DNA from: Inia geoffrensis
Taxonomy: Eukaryota > Chordata > Mammalia > Artiodactyla > Iniidae
Reading direction: 5' to 3'
Assembly: GCA_036417435.1 (NCBI GenBank)
Contig: CM070901.1
Coordinates: 9,770,001 to 9,834,000 of the forward strand
DNA length: 64,000 nucleotides
Every line of letters begins with the position of its first letter. Position 1 is the stretch's first letter. The notes under the pieces are model-generated. The model did not search any database, was not told the origin of the DNA, and saw only the letters and a list, made by a program, of their open reading frames with translations. The position numbers and the translations under genes are program-made. Shown in pieces: positions 37,241-48,978 of this stretch.

Positions 37241-38260
37241 TTGAATTCAAACTCTTAGAAATTTTTTGTAGATAAACTTAAAGTTATTAAAATTTTCTTA
37301 TGTTATAAAAGTGTTATTTTCCTAAAGGCAGTAATTTTAATTTTCTTCCTTTTCCCCAAATCCCAGTCCATTCAGATCTGTTTTATTTGTACCAATGAAA
37401 TTACCAGTATGATTTTGCTAGACTAGCATGTTTAAATGCAAGTTAAATGACTTGGAATTAAAAGATATTCATGAACACTTCCTGAGGTATTTTAAAATTG
37501 CATAAACTTTCAGTTCTTTATGGATTTGTGAGAAGGTATCATATTCACCAAGCTGTGCTGTTTTAGGAAAACAAAAATCTCTTCCCTTTCACCTTCTGCT
37601 CACATTAAAAAAAAAAAAAAAAAAAAAAGAGGCAGCACTCCTTAAAGACTACCATTGTCAGGTTGTGTCCTGCCTTTACAAAGATTTTGTGAAAAATGCT
37701 GAAGAAAGCAAGAATGATACTTGGGCAAATCCTATATGTAATGAATAAGTGTAAAATTGTTCAGTTGCTTCTTACCCACAAGATCCAAGGGCTGCTTCTA
37801 ATTGCCATCTTCTGATGGTCACAAATCCTGACATAGAAAAAGTCATGCTCAAGTAACCCATCCAATTCAAGAAATTCTACTTTGTTTCCTGATTTGTTAT
37901 TTAAATCTTACATAAAAGAGTTTTTTTATAGCAGGAATTAATTAAAGCAAAGTTAATCAAAACAAAGCTAATTCAAAACAAAGTTAATCATAAATGTGCA
38001 CACAGCTTTGATACTTGGCTGTATACAAATCTTAAGCAATAACATTTTCTTTCCCAGACATCTGAACTTTCCTTTTTCAAACTAAACTCCCAGTCTCTTT
38101 CAAACTAATACTCACTTTAGTCAGTACCCAAATAGGCATTTTGCTCTATTTGTAACGTGTATATTTGACATCAAATGAATTAGTCTTTTGGGGTTGGTGG
38201 TGTGACTTTTTCCAACTCATCCCAGAACAATAAAGATTCCAAGTTATAACATACTATAAG
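37241..38260. other. Unassigned sequence with an A-run
   Basis: A run of A at about 37607-37628 could be the tail of a decayed retroelement, but the preceding sequence is not recognisable. Three imperfect 15-16 bp units (aaagttaatcaaaac-like) lie at 37948-37993. Confidence 0.35.
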
Positions 38261-38443
38261 CAGGATCAGCTATAAAATTAGTGGAGTCCAGTGCAAAATA
38301 AAATTAAGTGTTTTGTGTCAAAAAATTATTAAGAATTTCAAGACGGCAACATCAGACCATTAAACCAAGTGTGAGGACCTTCTCAGCACTGGACCCTGTG
38401 TGACTACACAAGTCACACACCCAGGGAACCAGTTCCGGCTGTG
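38261..38443 (+). mobile_element. Ancient DNA-transposon relic
   Basis: The ends 'caggatcagct' and, inverted, 'ccggctgtg' are imperfect terminal inverted repeats. The body 'tccagtgcaaaataaaatt', 'aaaaattattaagaatttcaag', 'ttaaaccaagtgtgaggacc' matches a mammalian-wide repeat of about 180 bp that I remember but cannot name with certainty. No clear target duplication. Confidence 0.5.
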
Positions 38444-39167
38444 AAATTTCATCTAATTGTCACCATGCTCTTTCCTGGTAATAGTCTAGATTCCAGGTAC
38501 CCTATAGATAAGTCATATTGGAAAAAAAAAAAGGTGGGTATACTATTTCTGTTAAGTAGATAAAAACAGGATTTTAAAACCTTTGTTTTGGATTTTGAGG
38601 ACATCTATGAAGCATACCTCACAGTAAGTAAACTCTCTCAGAATTGGTAGTATGAAGAACTAAAACAAACATTGTGATCTGTCAAACTTATTTTGAGCTT
38701 TAATACTTGAAAGAAATGACTAGGTGCTGAATGCCTTTAGGAAAATGTCTTCTTTTTTGTCATTATACTAAAGAATCTTTCTAGGATTCTCTACAAAATG
38801 AGTATCTCACTTTCTTATAGCTCAGGCTGGCCACACGGATATTCCTTTCTATCAGAGTATAACTGACGCCTGCAATGAGGGTATTACTCTATCTTGAATT
38901 GCCCCTCTTATCTGGTATGTCTCAGTGTATATTTTTCATATGCAAAAATCATATGGCTAGATCATTTGAGTAATCTATTCCAAACTAGTGTGGTTCTTGG
39001 TATGTGATTACTTCTATTACATAATTAATAAATTAAATCTAAAGCAAAATAGAAAATTCAGACATGAAAAGTGAATAAATTACCTATATATTTTCCACTT
39101 CTAGTTACCAAGTTTTAATATTGGAATATGCTCCGTATTTTTTCTCTAGCATTTAAAAAAGGAGAGT

Positions 39168-39382
39168 GGGCTTCCCTGGTGGCGCAGTGGTTGAGAGTCC
39201 GCCTGCCGATGCAGGGGACACGGGCTCGCGCCCCGGTCCGGGGAGATCCCACATGCCGCGGAGCGGCTGGGCCCGTGAGCCATGGCCGCTGGGCCTGCGC
39301 ATCCGGAGCCTGTGCTCCGCAACGGGAGAGGCCACAACAGTGAGAGGCCCGCGTACCACAAAAAAAAAAAAAAAAAAGAAAG
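39168..39382 (+). mobile_element. CHR-type SINE, copy 5
   Basis: The only plus-strand short CHR copy. The head 'gggcttccctggtggcgcag' starts at 39168, with box A-like ggcgcagtggttgag and box B-like sequence near 39224. The A-rich tail has GAAA interruptions. The 13-bp duplication aaaaaaggagagt lies at 39155-39167 and 39383-39395. Close to the apparent family consensus, so probably young. Confidence 0.96.
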
Positions 39383-39395
39383 AAAAAAGGAGAGT

Positions 39396-40659
39396 ATACG
39401 ATATATGTTTCTATAAATGTTTTCTATTAACAAGGTACCAGAGACATCTTTTTAGGCCAATAAATCTAGTTTTATATAATTTTTAATATTTATATTGCAG
39501 TCTATTATATAATTGTAGTAGAATTCATACACCTCACCTCTTTTGCTGGAGAGTAGGGAGTGTGATCCTTTTCCAAGTCTTTTTTTCTCCGGCTTTCTGA
39601 TCAGGGTGCCATTATATCTTATCATCCAGCTCTAGCATGGCCTTTTCAACCATCATTTAGTGTGTTAGAAAGTGGTCACACTGTTTTTTAACTTCATTTT
39701 CTTTTTGGATATAATACCATTTCTCCCTCTTGGCTCTTGGCTCAACTGTGACTCAGTCCTGCCCGGGCTCCTGTTCCTTGTCACTGGCCCTGTGGGCAGG
39801 TTCCAGTCTGGTGTATGCTGACTTCGTGAAGGGGGTCTTGTTACCTAAGGGGTCATATTGCTGCTGCACATAATATTAGTATTTTTATGAAAATCTAAAT
39901 ACACAATCATTTTTTATTTAGTGTTACCTATTCTTTCATGCTCTAGCCCATCAGTAGCTGTCATTACATACGTCCCTGCTGCTTCTCATTTGTGGACTTC
40001 TATGTAGATTGTCAGTGTAGATGAGTTCAGTTAACACTGCTTCCTGCTATGAGGAGAATTTGCCCCATGCCTTTAGATGTGGAGTTTCTGCTCGAAACCA
40101 CTGTTTCCTATTTTGTCCACAGCTTCTGAACTTGTCCAGTTCATCTATCTACCCATCAGTCACAAAAGTCTCTCTTTGTGGCTCCAAGTCAGCTGCTCTG
40201 GATGATCTCTTTGCAAAGCCCTCAGTAAGCCCTATCGTGATTTGTGTGTATGCTATGTGGTCTATATTTCATGGTATTCCACCCCAACATACCCTCATTA
40301 TTTGATGAAAAAGCCAAACTCACTGTTATTTTTATATGGCAGATGATTGCCTATCAATTTTCTGTCACTTTGTGGTATTTCTCAGGTCTGTGAAAAACGA
40401 ATTTTGTATATGCAACGAAGTATACCATGCAAAATACACTCTCAGATTTGATAAAACTACAAACAGAAATTGTTATGTAATAAGTAAAAAAATCATGTTG
40501 ATAAAGACATTCTTCTTTAATAAATACCTTACATGTAATGCTTAAATTTTTTTTTTAACATTAGTAAAAGTTTCGTCCTTAAATTTTTACAAAATTTTGC
40601 TATATCAAAAAGGAGTGCCTCCCACTTCCTCTGCTCATTGGTCCAAATCATTTCACTAC
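39396..40659. other. Unassigned sequence
   Basis: No gene. The ORF at 40021-40305 (94 codons) has no domain and no splice-site support. Confidence 0.35.
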
Positions 40660-41110
40660 TAATTCATTAATTAATTCATTTAACAACTATCCAGCAGGGC
40701 TCTTTTCTATAGATACATTATAAAACCATATAATAATGTATTTGTTTGATAAGTATTTATTCAGTTTCTACTTATAAGGTACCATTCTCTGTCCTTGGTA
40801 TATATCAGTGGAAAAAATGACAGACCAAAAATCCCTCCTTATGTTAAAGAAGAAGAGAAATGGGAAGTAAACACGTAAATAATTTTAGATAATGAAAACT
40901 GTTAAGGAATTTAATCAGGGAGATGGGGCACTTGATCTCAGATAGGCAGGGAATGCATTTTGTTAAAAGTGATATTTAAACCCAGAAGAAACCAGCCATG
41001 CACAGGTCTAGAGAAAAGCACCTAGGCAGAGGGGACAGCAAGTGTAAAGGCCCAGTGAGCATGGCAGGTCATTAGCTGAGAGTAAGGTACAGGGAGGAAG
41101 TAATGTGACA
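40660..41110 (+). repeat. Ancient interspersed repeat, class not assigned
   Basis: 'attaattcatttaacaactatcc', 'tggtatatatcagtggaaaaaatgac', 'aaaatccctccttatg', 'ggcagaggggacagcaagtg' and 'aaaggcccagtgagcatgg' follow in order a mammalian-wide consensus. This is the longest of the three copies in the window. Confidence 0.5.
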
Positions 41111-41703
41111 TTTTAACACTAAGTGAAAAAAGGCTTAATAAATAAACTCGTGCTATGAATCAAGATAGAGATGTGGATGACAGGGTGGGGTCAAGTAGAA
41201 AACACAGATCTTTGGGGTTGATAAGGCTAAGAAATTGAGAAACCAGGATATTGGGCACATCATCTTCATGGCTACTGTATTTTGTAAGAATGGTGACAAG
41301 GGCATTGGTAGAGAGATGTATCAGAATTATATCTGACTGTTAAAACTAGAGATCCCAAGGCTTCCACTTAATCTCACAGGCAGAACATAGTCGTGTTGCT
41401 GCAGTACAGAACAACGGAGTTCTTATACTAAGAAGGAAGGAGAGCACAGTGTTTGGGAGGTTATGATAAGTCCTTGTCTCATTGTCTTTATTATTAAGTA
41501 TGAAACTTCAGAAGAGTCTTCTACACATTTATCTTTAGGCCTAAGGAAAAAAAAGTACTGGTTTGTGTCTTAATATAGTTTTCTTTGTACTTCAGAGCTA
41601 ATGACTGAAATGTAGTAAATGGCACAATACCTGTTTCATAAATAAATGAATCAATGAAAAAATAACTAGATGATTATTACTTATCAAGCATAAAAAAATC
41701 TTT

Positions 41704-42251
41704 TTTTTTGTTTGTTTGTTTTTTCAAGATAATGGTTTTATTTCCTTTGGAAACCCAAATATCTAGAAGTGGGAGAGCTTGATTATATGATAGTTCTATT
41801 TAAAATTTTTTGAGGAACCTGCATACTGTTTTCTATAGTGGTTGTAACAGTTTACATTCCATACTAAAAGTGTACAAGGGTTCCCTTTCTTTTTCTTTCT
41901 TTCTTTCTTTTAAAAAAATTTTTTTTATTGGAGTATAGTTGCTTTACACTGCTGTGTCAAGCACCACCCCCTTTCCCCCTTGGTATCCATATGTTTGTTT
42001 CTCTATGTCTATGTTTCTATCTCTGCTTTGCAAATAAGACCATCTATACCATTTTTCTAGATTCCGCATATATGTGTTAATGTACGATATTTGTTTTTCT
42101 CTTTCTGACTTACTTTGTATGACAGTCTCTAGGTCCATCCATGTCTCTGCAAATGACACAGTTTCATTCCTTTTTATGGCTGAGTAATATTCCACTGTGT
42201 ATATGTACCACATCTTTATCCATTCCTCTGTTGATGGACATTTAGGCTGTG
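41704..42251 (-). mobile_element. L1 insertion with a 3'-appended L1 fragment (probable 3' transduction)
   Basis: A perfect 18-bp duplication, aagcataaaaaaatcttt, bounds the unit (41686-41703; 42252-42269). Sense is minus. From 42251 it holds the ORF2 end (MWYIYTVEYYSAIKRNE; 42213 leftward), an internally shortened 3' UTR, the L1 end with aataaaa at about 41929-41936, an A-rich/GAAA tract (41885-41925), then a second, more upstream ORF2 fragment (41890-41726) in the same orientation, ending at an AATAAA (41737-41742) and a final poly(A) (41701-41724). The two pieces are in the wrong order for one L1 but share one pair of duplications. Confidence 0.85.
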
Positions 42252-42334
42252 AAGCATAAAAAAATCTTTACTTCAAACTTCCAGTATTCTGGCAATTCAT
42301 ATTACAGTGTTTCTACACAGTCCACATACACAGA

Positions 42335-42440
42335 AGATAGCTTGGTGCAGTGGACAGAGCATAGACAAACTAGGTTAAATGCTAGCTCTGTTACTAACCC
42401 CCTGGGATGTTCTTCAACCTCAGAGAGGTTGAGTTTCCTT
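42335..42440 (-). repeat. MIR SINE fragment
   Basis: 'agcttggtgcagtggacagagc', 'gctagctctgttactaacccc' and 'ttcttcaacctcagagaggttgag' match MIR in reverse complement. Confidence 0.65.
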
Positions 42441-42589
42441 TCCTTCCATATTCGAGATCTGTGGTTTACACCCAAACTAATATGTAAGATCAATAAAAAC
42501 CCTAAAATGTTGCCTTCTCCCATCGCTGGTTTTGAAGCTGTGTTATAGATATCTCAAATATTTGTTTCCTTCTAGGTAGCGGATACTGA

Positions 42590-42800
42590 TTTCTATACAT
42601 TTTTCTAGCTGTAGGCTATGTGGGGGCCAACAATTGGATGACTTAATATTCTCAGAAATATGGCAGGATTGCAGTTCATTGCCTTCTGTGGTTCAGCAGA
42701 GCCATGAAGCTAGTTCTAGTCAGTGGGTTATCAGAAGTCAGCTATGGGCTGGGTATTGAGTGGCAGGGTAAGACCCTCAAAAATTCTCTACTGAGAATTT
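42590..42800 (+). repeat. Possible LTR fragment
   Basis: The part 'gagccatgaagctagttctag...cagtgggttatcagaag' resembles an LTR-type repeat also seen, more completely, at 44955-45530. The assignment is weak. Confidence 0.35.
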
Positions 42801-42834
42801 TTTTTTTCTTCTTAAAATATGTGACAGAAATCTC

Positions 42835-43672
42835 AGATGGCCCTCAAAATTCCTCCTTAGTGTACCTTCCATATATAACCCACTCTCCCTTGAAGTGGAC
42901 AAAATTTGTGAACAAGATATCATTCCTGTCATGAGGTTACATTATATGTCAAAGTTGAAAGGATTTTGCAGCTGTAATTAAGGTCCCTAAATCAGTTGAT
43001 TTTGAATTACTCAAATTATTCTGCATGGGTTTGATAATCGTTTGATTCCTTAAAAGAGAAATTCTCCTGCTCATCTACTGAAGTGAGCTGTCAAGTTGTC
43101 TGTAAGAGGGGCATGTGGCAAAGGACTATGAGTGGTGCTTAGGACCTGAGATCAGACCCTGGCTAGCAGTCACCAGGCAAAAGGAGACCTCTGTCATACA
43201 TCCACAAAGAGCTGAATTCTGCACACAACCATGTGATTTTGGAAGAGTACCGCGAGTTCTGTAAGCAGTGTAGGCCAGCTAACACCAAGATTGCCATCTT
43301 GTGATACCCCAAGCAAAAAACCAAGCTAAATTGTACCCAGGCCCTGACCCACAATAACTATGCGATAATAAATGTGAATTGTTTTAAGTAATGCTTTACA
43401 CCATTGAGTTTGTGGTGGTTTTTTTTTTTTTTTTTTTTGCGGTACAGGGGCCTCTCACTCTTGTGGCCTCTCCCGTTGCAGAGCACAGGCTCCAGACGCG
43501 CAGGCTCAGCGGCCATGGCTCACGGGCCCAGCCGCTCCGCGGCATGTGGGATCTTCCCGCACCGGGGCACGAACCTGTGTCCCCTGCATCGGCAGGCGGA
43601 CTCTCAACCACTGCGCCACCAGGGAAGCCCTGTGGTGGTTTTTTTTACAAAGGAATAGAAAACCAATACATA
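42835..43672 (+). mobile_element. LTR, ERVL/MaLR type, interrupted by a SINE
   Basis: 'aacaagatatcattcctgtcatgagg', 'aaaggattttgcagctgtaattaagg', 'ccctaaatcagttgattttgaa', 'aaagagctgaattctgcacac', 'gcgataataaatgtgaattg' and 'ttgagtttgtggtgg', then after the SINE 'gaatagaaaaccaataca', follow one LTR consensus. The SINE at 43427-43630 entered close to its 3' end. Confidence 0.75.
43427..43630 (-). mobile_element. CHR-type SINE, copy 6
   Basis: A complete short CHR-type copy; T-run at left, head at right. The 16-bp duplication tgtggtggtttttttt lies at 43411-43426 and 43631-43646, and it comes from the LTR in which the SINE sits. Confidence 0.96.
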
Positions 43673-43828
43673 AGGAATGATACATAAGCATCAATATTTA
43701 AGAGGTTTCCCTGACAAATTAGTTTCCTGCATGAAGATTATGTGTAAAGGTCTGTTGCCAAATTACCATGTACGTATAAGGAGAGCAAAAACTAAAACTT
43801 TTTTTTTTTAAGTATTGAGATTTATGAG

Positions 43829-43870
43829 TTCCCTTCCCTTCCCCTCCCTTCCCTTCCCTTTTCTTCCATA
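43829..43870. repeat. Pyrimidine-rich low-complexity tract (CCCTT)n
   Basis: Imperfect repeats of cccttcccttcccctccc on the plus strand. Confidence 0.85.
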
Positions 43871-44149
43871 GCCTAAACTAGCCTGTCTTCACTGATACAA
43901 ATTTGGCACCAGAAGCCAAATGCAATAATAAACAAAGAATGCATTTTACATTGCTTTAAGGAGTTTTCTTAGGAGTAAACTATTATTAGAGACTAGAAGG
44001 AGAGTCATCCTTGTTAGGTAGTGGAGAAACACATGATAAAACTGTCAGATATCATCATTTGCAATGTGGATAATTTATCTTCTGACCTTGTAACTTTAAG
44101 GAAAGTGTTTGGGAAATAGAATGTTAGTAATGTGTGTTGGTTACTGTTG

Positions 44150-44875
44150 GCTGAGTTTGGAAAATGAAAAGATGAAGAGATGGATCCAGAAATAATTGGG
44201 CAGCTTAGAAGCAGAAATGAAAGAGCCTAGAGAGACTCCAAAAATGTGAGAAACTGTATAATTGGAAAAAGCAATTTCTTCTCAGTCCTGACCAGTAGGA
44301 GATAATTTTGCGAAATTTCTTGAATAAGGGTTGATTAAAATTCAGCCATGCAGCAAGAATGCAGTCAGGGGTTTGACCATTGTTAAAACCTCTTGATGAG
44401 TTAAGGTTATAGGATAACAGGATAACAGAAGAGAGAAGATATCTTTGGAGGCAGAGCGAAGGATCAAAGAGGTCAAAGACCAACACTTCCTGAGCATGGA
44501 ATCAGGGCCTAATTGAGATACATTTACCACAGCCAGTATGGGGTCTTCTTGTAGCTGAAATGCCCATGGGATTTCAGAATTGCTGCAGACCAATGACATC
44601 TGTGTACTTTCCTTTCTTCCCATTTGTGAATGGGAGTGCTTATTTTGATTGTCCTGTTTTTGTTGAACCACTGCAGATTTTTTGGAGGTCGAACACACAA
44701 TTTTCTGATATATCTATGCATCAAGAAAGGGTCCTATCTAGACCTGCTGTAGTGCCTACTGCTCATCACTTAGAGATCATGGACTTTGAAGTTTGGGTCT
44801 TGACTTTATGGGACTTAGGAGTTATTTCCTTTTGGGAGTGGGGAAGATGTCTATGGACTTGGAAGTGAAAGTAGC
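44150..44875 (+). mobile_element. Possible MaLR internal-region remnant
   Basis: The ending 'atcatggactttgaagtttggg', 'gactttatgggacttaggag' and 'tttgggagtggggaagatg' recalls the non-coding internal region of MaLR elements. The segment before it is less certain. Short ORFs on both strands have no retroviral domains. Confidence 0.35.
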
Positions 44876-44954
44876 TGATCAGAGAGAGGACTGTCTAATA
44901 TTAATTACATTCACTAAATATTTCTGACTCTCTACATTCCAGGCCTATAGTAGT

Positions 44955-45530
44955 ATTATATTTACTAAGTCACTGTTGTTGGATGCAGTCAAATGACTGG
45001 TTATGGCCAGTGAGCTATGGGCCAGTGAGCTAGGACTGAGTGTTTAATTGATGGTGCAACAAGTTCAGAACTTTCTGTATCCTCCCAGATTTAGACATAA
45101 TTATGGTGTACTTCTGTTCTCAATAGCAGTTGGAAACTTCTGAAAGGAGAGATCACAAATAAACCAACAAATTCTAATTGGAGATGATGGACTATGAATT
45201 TAGAGATAGGGAGAGAGATTGGGAATGAGAAAGAACAAAGAAAATAAAACAGAAAATCGTGAAAAAAATATTGAATTCACATGGTGGTGGGGGAGGACAG
45301 GTGGGCACTGGTGAGGCAGTATTTCCAGATACTGGGACCAGTTGTGATGAGGGTGGCTCTATTGGTATGGGACCTGGAGTGACTGTGATGGGCTGAGTCC
45401 CATATTGTGCCCCTCAATAAACATGTAATGGAAGCTAAAAAATGTATCATTTTAGGTTTCAATCACTGAGATTTGGGATTTAACTTATTACCACAACTTA
45501 ACCTTACCTATCCTGAATGACACAGAAAGG
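44955..45530 (+). mobile_element. Probable LTR-type repeat
   Basis: The right end, 'gtttcaatcactgagatttggg', followed by 'ccttacctatcctgaatgacacag', is the typical end of a mammalian LTR-type repeat. 'tggttatggccagtgagctatggg' near its left end resembles the start. A 13-bp unit, ggccagtgagcta, is repeated 15 bp apart (45005 and 45020). The family is not named with confidence. Confidence 0.5.
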
Positions 45531-47864
45531 AAGCCCCAATTACTTATTCAAATACATCTTATAGGGAAGGATATCAGGGGATCTGGCCCTTACTTAGAAT
45601 CCTTCAAAATTCAGAATGGAATTTTGATATTTAATTTTAAATTTGTTTTCACAAGAAATTATTATCATCCTGTTAAAAGTTCTACAGTGAAATACCTCTT
45701 AAATATTATTACATTTAAATGAAAGGGAAGTTGGTAGTGCTGGAATTAACATAGAAACTGCTTGTTGATGTAAGTGATTCTATTTATAATGTTAAGAAAG
45801 ATTAACTTAAATATTCCACTTTACCTGCAATGTAAGTTGAAGTGCTGAAAGTTAAAATTACATGTTTTGAATGAATTTACCTGTGAATTAAGTCTACTAC
45901 TCATAGGAAATGTTTCAGTAATTTATCAAAAATCACATGAATATTCATTGTAAGTTTACTTCTACTAAAAACCTTAATTGTGCCAACACTTTTATGATGA
46001 TATAATTGTGATGAAGAACCAACATAGCAGCATTCTATTTGTCACCAGAGAAAACCTATGTTTGTCTCATCAAGAAATTCCAAGGCAAAAATAATTTTTA
46101 GAATCTTTATATAAAGGAAAGATCATGATAATTGAGTTGAAATAAATCATCTTTCAAAAAATAGCATTTTCCTCAGTTGAATCCTTATAAAAATCATATT
46201 TTGGTGAGTTTATTTTTAAATAAGTGTTGTATATTTTAAAACTACATATAACATTTATTATGATATATTAGTATAGTGTGTTAGTATATACTATATTAAT
46301 ATAATATACTATATATTAATACAATATATTGGCTTTGTTATAATTAATATTATAATAAGTTTTATACTAATATTGATATAATATTAAGTTAATATAATAT
46401 AACATTTATTATATTGCAACTTACAAATAATGAGGTTCCCTAAATAAGGGACTTCATTTGCAAGAACTGTCTGTCATTTTCTGGCTTAGTGACCTTGAGA
46501 AGTTAACCTCTTTTTCTTCTTTAAACCTTTGTAAATGGGATAATAACTTACTGAGTTAAAAATTATTACCTAGGTATGTAAGTAGAATTTCCTTAAAGAA
46601 AAAAGGAAGAAGAACCAGTTAAACTAGATGTTACATTAGTTCAAAGAAGTGGATTTACAGTAAAGAATAATAATGGCTGCTTTTATAAATGATGCAGAAG
46701 TAGGTTGAAGAAATAAATGTAAAGTGACAGAAAGCAACAAAAGCAAATCCACCGAAATGGGGAGACTCACATTCTGAACTCTAACCATACCTACAGCTGC
46801 AGATAAAAACACCAAGAATGTGTCTTCTCAGATACATTTGGAAACCTCTAAGTGGAGAGATAACAGAGAGGGTTAAAAGAATGTGGGTGGGCATAACAGA
46901 ATGGAAACGATAAAGGAAAAAATAAAACAGGGAAAGGGCAAGGAAGAGAATGCAGTTGAACAGGAGGTAGGGAAGGTGCCTAGACATAATTTTGGAGCCC
47001 TTTTGAGGGGAGATTTATTGTGAGTACTCATGCTGCCAGACAGTTCTTTCCACTTTTTATTTCCTTTAGTGTAGAGCCAGTGACAACGTATTGTGTTTGA
47101 AATCACTGGAAATAAGGAGATCTGTTAGTACTTAAGATCTACTGAAAGGATGGATTTGTTTTGGAGATTATATAAATAAAAAGGAGAAGGAGAACATGAC
47201 TATTAAAAGTATTTCATGGTGTTTTGTCTCTGAAAGTTGATTATCATTGAAAATAACTGTGGAGCAGGGGAAAGGTGATAGAATTGCTTCAAAGACTCCT
47301 GTGATTATTTTTATGCTTTCAGTGAGTCTTTCAGTGAAAGATATATTTGGATAAGGAAATACGGTGATATAAACTGTGGCAAGGGAAAATGGGGAAAACC
47401 ACCTAAAAGATGCTTTACACATAGAAAGAGAAACTATTGGTGATGTAGGAAATAGCCAAAGGTATATTACGGAGGATCTATTAGATAGTATTGAGTATAG
47501 TGTGCAGTGGGTAGAGTATGCTAAGCAAGGAGGATAAAAATTAAGAGTACCTTAGGTTTTGTACTTAAAGGAGGAGTAATGGTGTATAACTCTGTATTTT
47601 TGTGAGAAGGAAGCTCTCATAGCCATGCAAATTGTAGAAGACTTTGCCATAAAATATGGAAGGCACTGCTAAGAAAGTCCAGTGCCCAGAATTAGATAAA
47701 ATAGAAATCTTTAAAAAGTAAATTTTACCTAGATGAATGAATTTCATTCCCAATAAATTCAGGTGTGTAGGAGAAGGGACTGAAAATGATTATAATAGTA
47801 ATACTTGTAAGACAGATACATACCTCCCTTTTATTGAGGTGTACAGCTTAGCAGTCTGGGGAAG
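45531..47864. other. Unassigned AT-rich sequence
   Basis: No gene seen. At about 46240-46420 the DNA is nearly pure A/T with many tata/aatata motifs. ORFs on the minus strand at 46781-47422 show no known domain. Confidence 0.4.
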
Positions 47865-48060
47865 ACTGTCCAGAGTCACACTTGGATTTGTACCTTGGCT
47901 GTGCCACATACTCTCTCAGTATGACTTGTCAAATTGTTTAACATCTTTGAGCCTCAGTTTCCTCACCTATAAAATTAGGATGTGAGTACTGCTTATAAGA
48001 TCATGAAACTTAAAATTGCAGTACCTAGCACATAGAAGATTCTCAAAATATGTTAGTCAA
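47865..48060 (-). repeat. MIR SINE
   Basis: 'ttgagcctcagtttcctcacc', 'tataaaattaggatgtgag' and 'cagtacctagcacatagaag' match MIR in reverse complement, with good preservation of the core. Confidence 0.85.
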
Positions 48061-48119
48061 GTACTATAGCAAAATCTTCACATAGATCTAAAATAATTTT
48101 TTGAAATACCCACCCACTG

Positions 48120-48800
48120 TGTTTTCCTTTCTCATTAAGTTTTTTTTTTTTTTTTTGGTGTGGGGGGTTAGGTTAGAGAGGTGAGGAGTATTTTAGTTGT
48201 TTGGCCATTTAAGCATTAAGGCTAAGCCAAATGGAAAGATGAAAGAGATAGAAGAAACTACTTAGAACAGAATCCTTGGTCAGTGCAGTAAAGAATTTAC
48301 CCCTGCTCAGTGAGAGGTCTGGCCTTTGCCCTTGGATTGGGGAAGATTATGTCAAAGCCCTGGGGATGTCTTATCTGATAAAAGTGTTTACTGGGGGATC
48401 TTGAGTCGTGCCACGTAGTACAAAGATGTGATTTATGGTGGGAACTTTGCGTTATCTGTTGTCAGCTCAAACTCCAGAGTTGCCTAGGAAGTGAGGTCAG
48501 CTATGTGAGCAGTTGACAATTCTATATGACCAAACCCTAGTAAAGACTCTGAAAACCATGGCTTGGGTGAACTTCCCTGGTTGGCAATGTGTATCATCAC
48601 ACGTCACTGCTGGAAAGGTTAGCACTGTCTGTGACTCCACTGGGAGAGGACAACTGGAAACTCCTTGCTTGGACTTTCCTGAACTCTGTCCCATGTGTTT
48701 CTTCCCTTGGTTGATTTTGATCTGTGTGTCTTCACTGTAGTAAACTGTAACTATGAGTATACACGTAACAGCTTTCAGTGAATTCTGTGAGTCTGATGGG
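48120..48800 (+). mobile_element. ERV LTR
   Basis: A retroviral LTR-like segment begins at tgttttcctttctcattaag and continues through 'gagcagttgacaattctatatg', 'ccatggcttgggtgaacttcc', 'gtgactccactgggagaggac' and 'gtaacagctttcagtgaattctgtgag', which look like the R-U5 end of a class I LTR. It is followed by a primer-binding-site-like array. Its first ~130 bp recur at 48979. No gag, pol or env sequence is present. Confidence 0.7.
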
Positions 48801-48819
48801 TTTTTAGAGGGGGTAAGCG

Positions 48820-48957
48820 GGTCTTAAGGACCCCCAAACTTGTAATTGGTGTCAAAAGTAAACATGGTCTTGGGGCCTACTGAATTTGCAATTGGTCTCG
48901 GAAGTGAGGGTGGTCTTGGGAAACCCCAAACTTGCAATTGATACCAGAAGTGAGGGT
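48820..48957 (+). repeat. Three tandem 46-bp units downstream of the LTR
   Basis: The units start at 48820, 48866 and 48912, each beginning ggtctt and containing 'aacttgcaattggtgtc'-like sequence followed by a gaagt motif. The part 'ttggtgtcaaaagt' resembles a retroviral primer-binding-site region. Units differ by several substitutions, so the array is not recent. Confidence 0.85.
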
Positions 48958-48978
48958 GATATGAGGCCTGTTCTCTAA

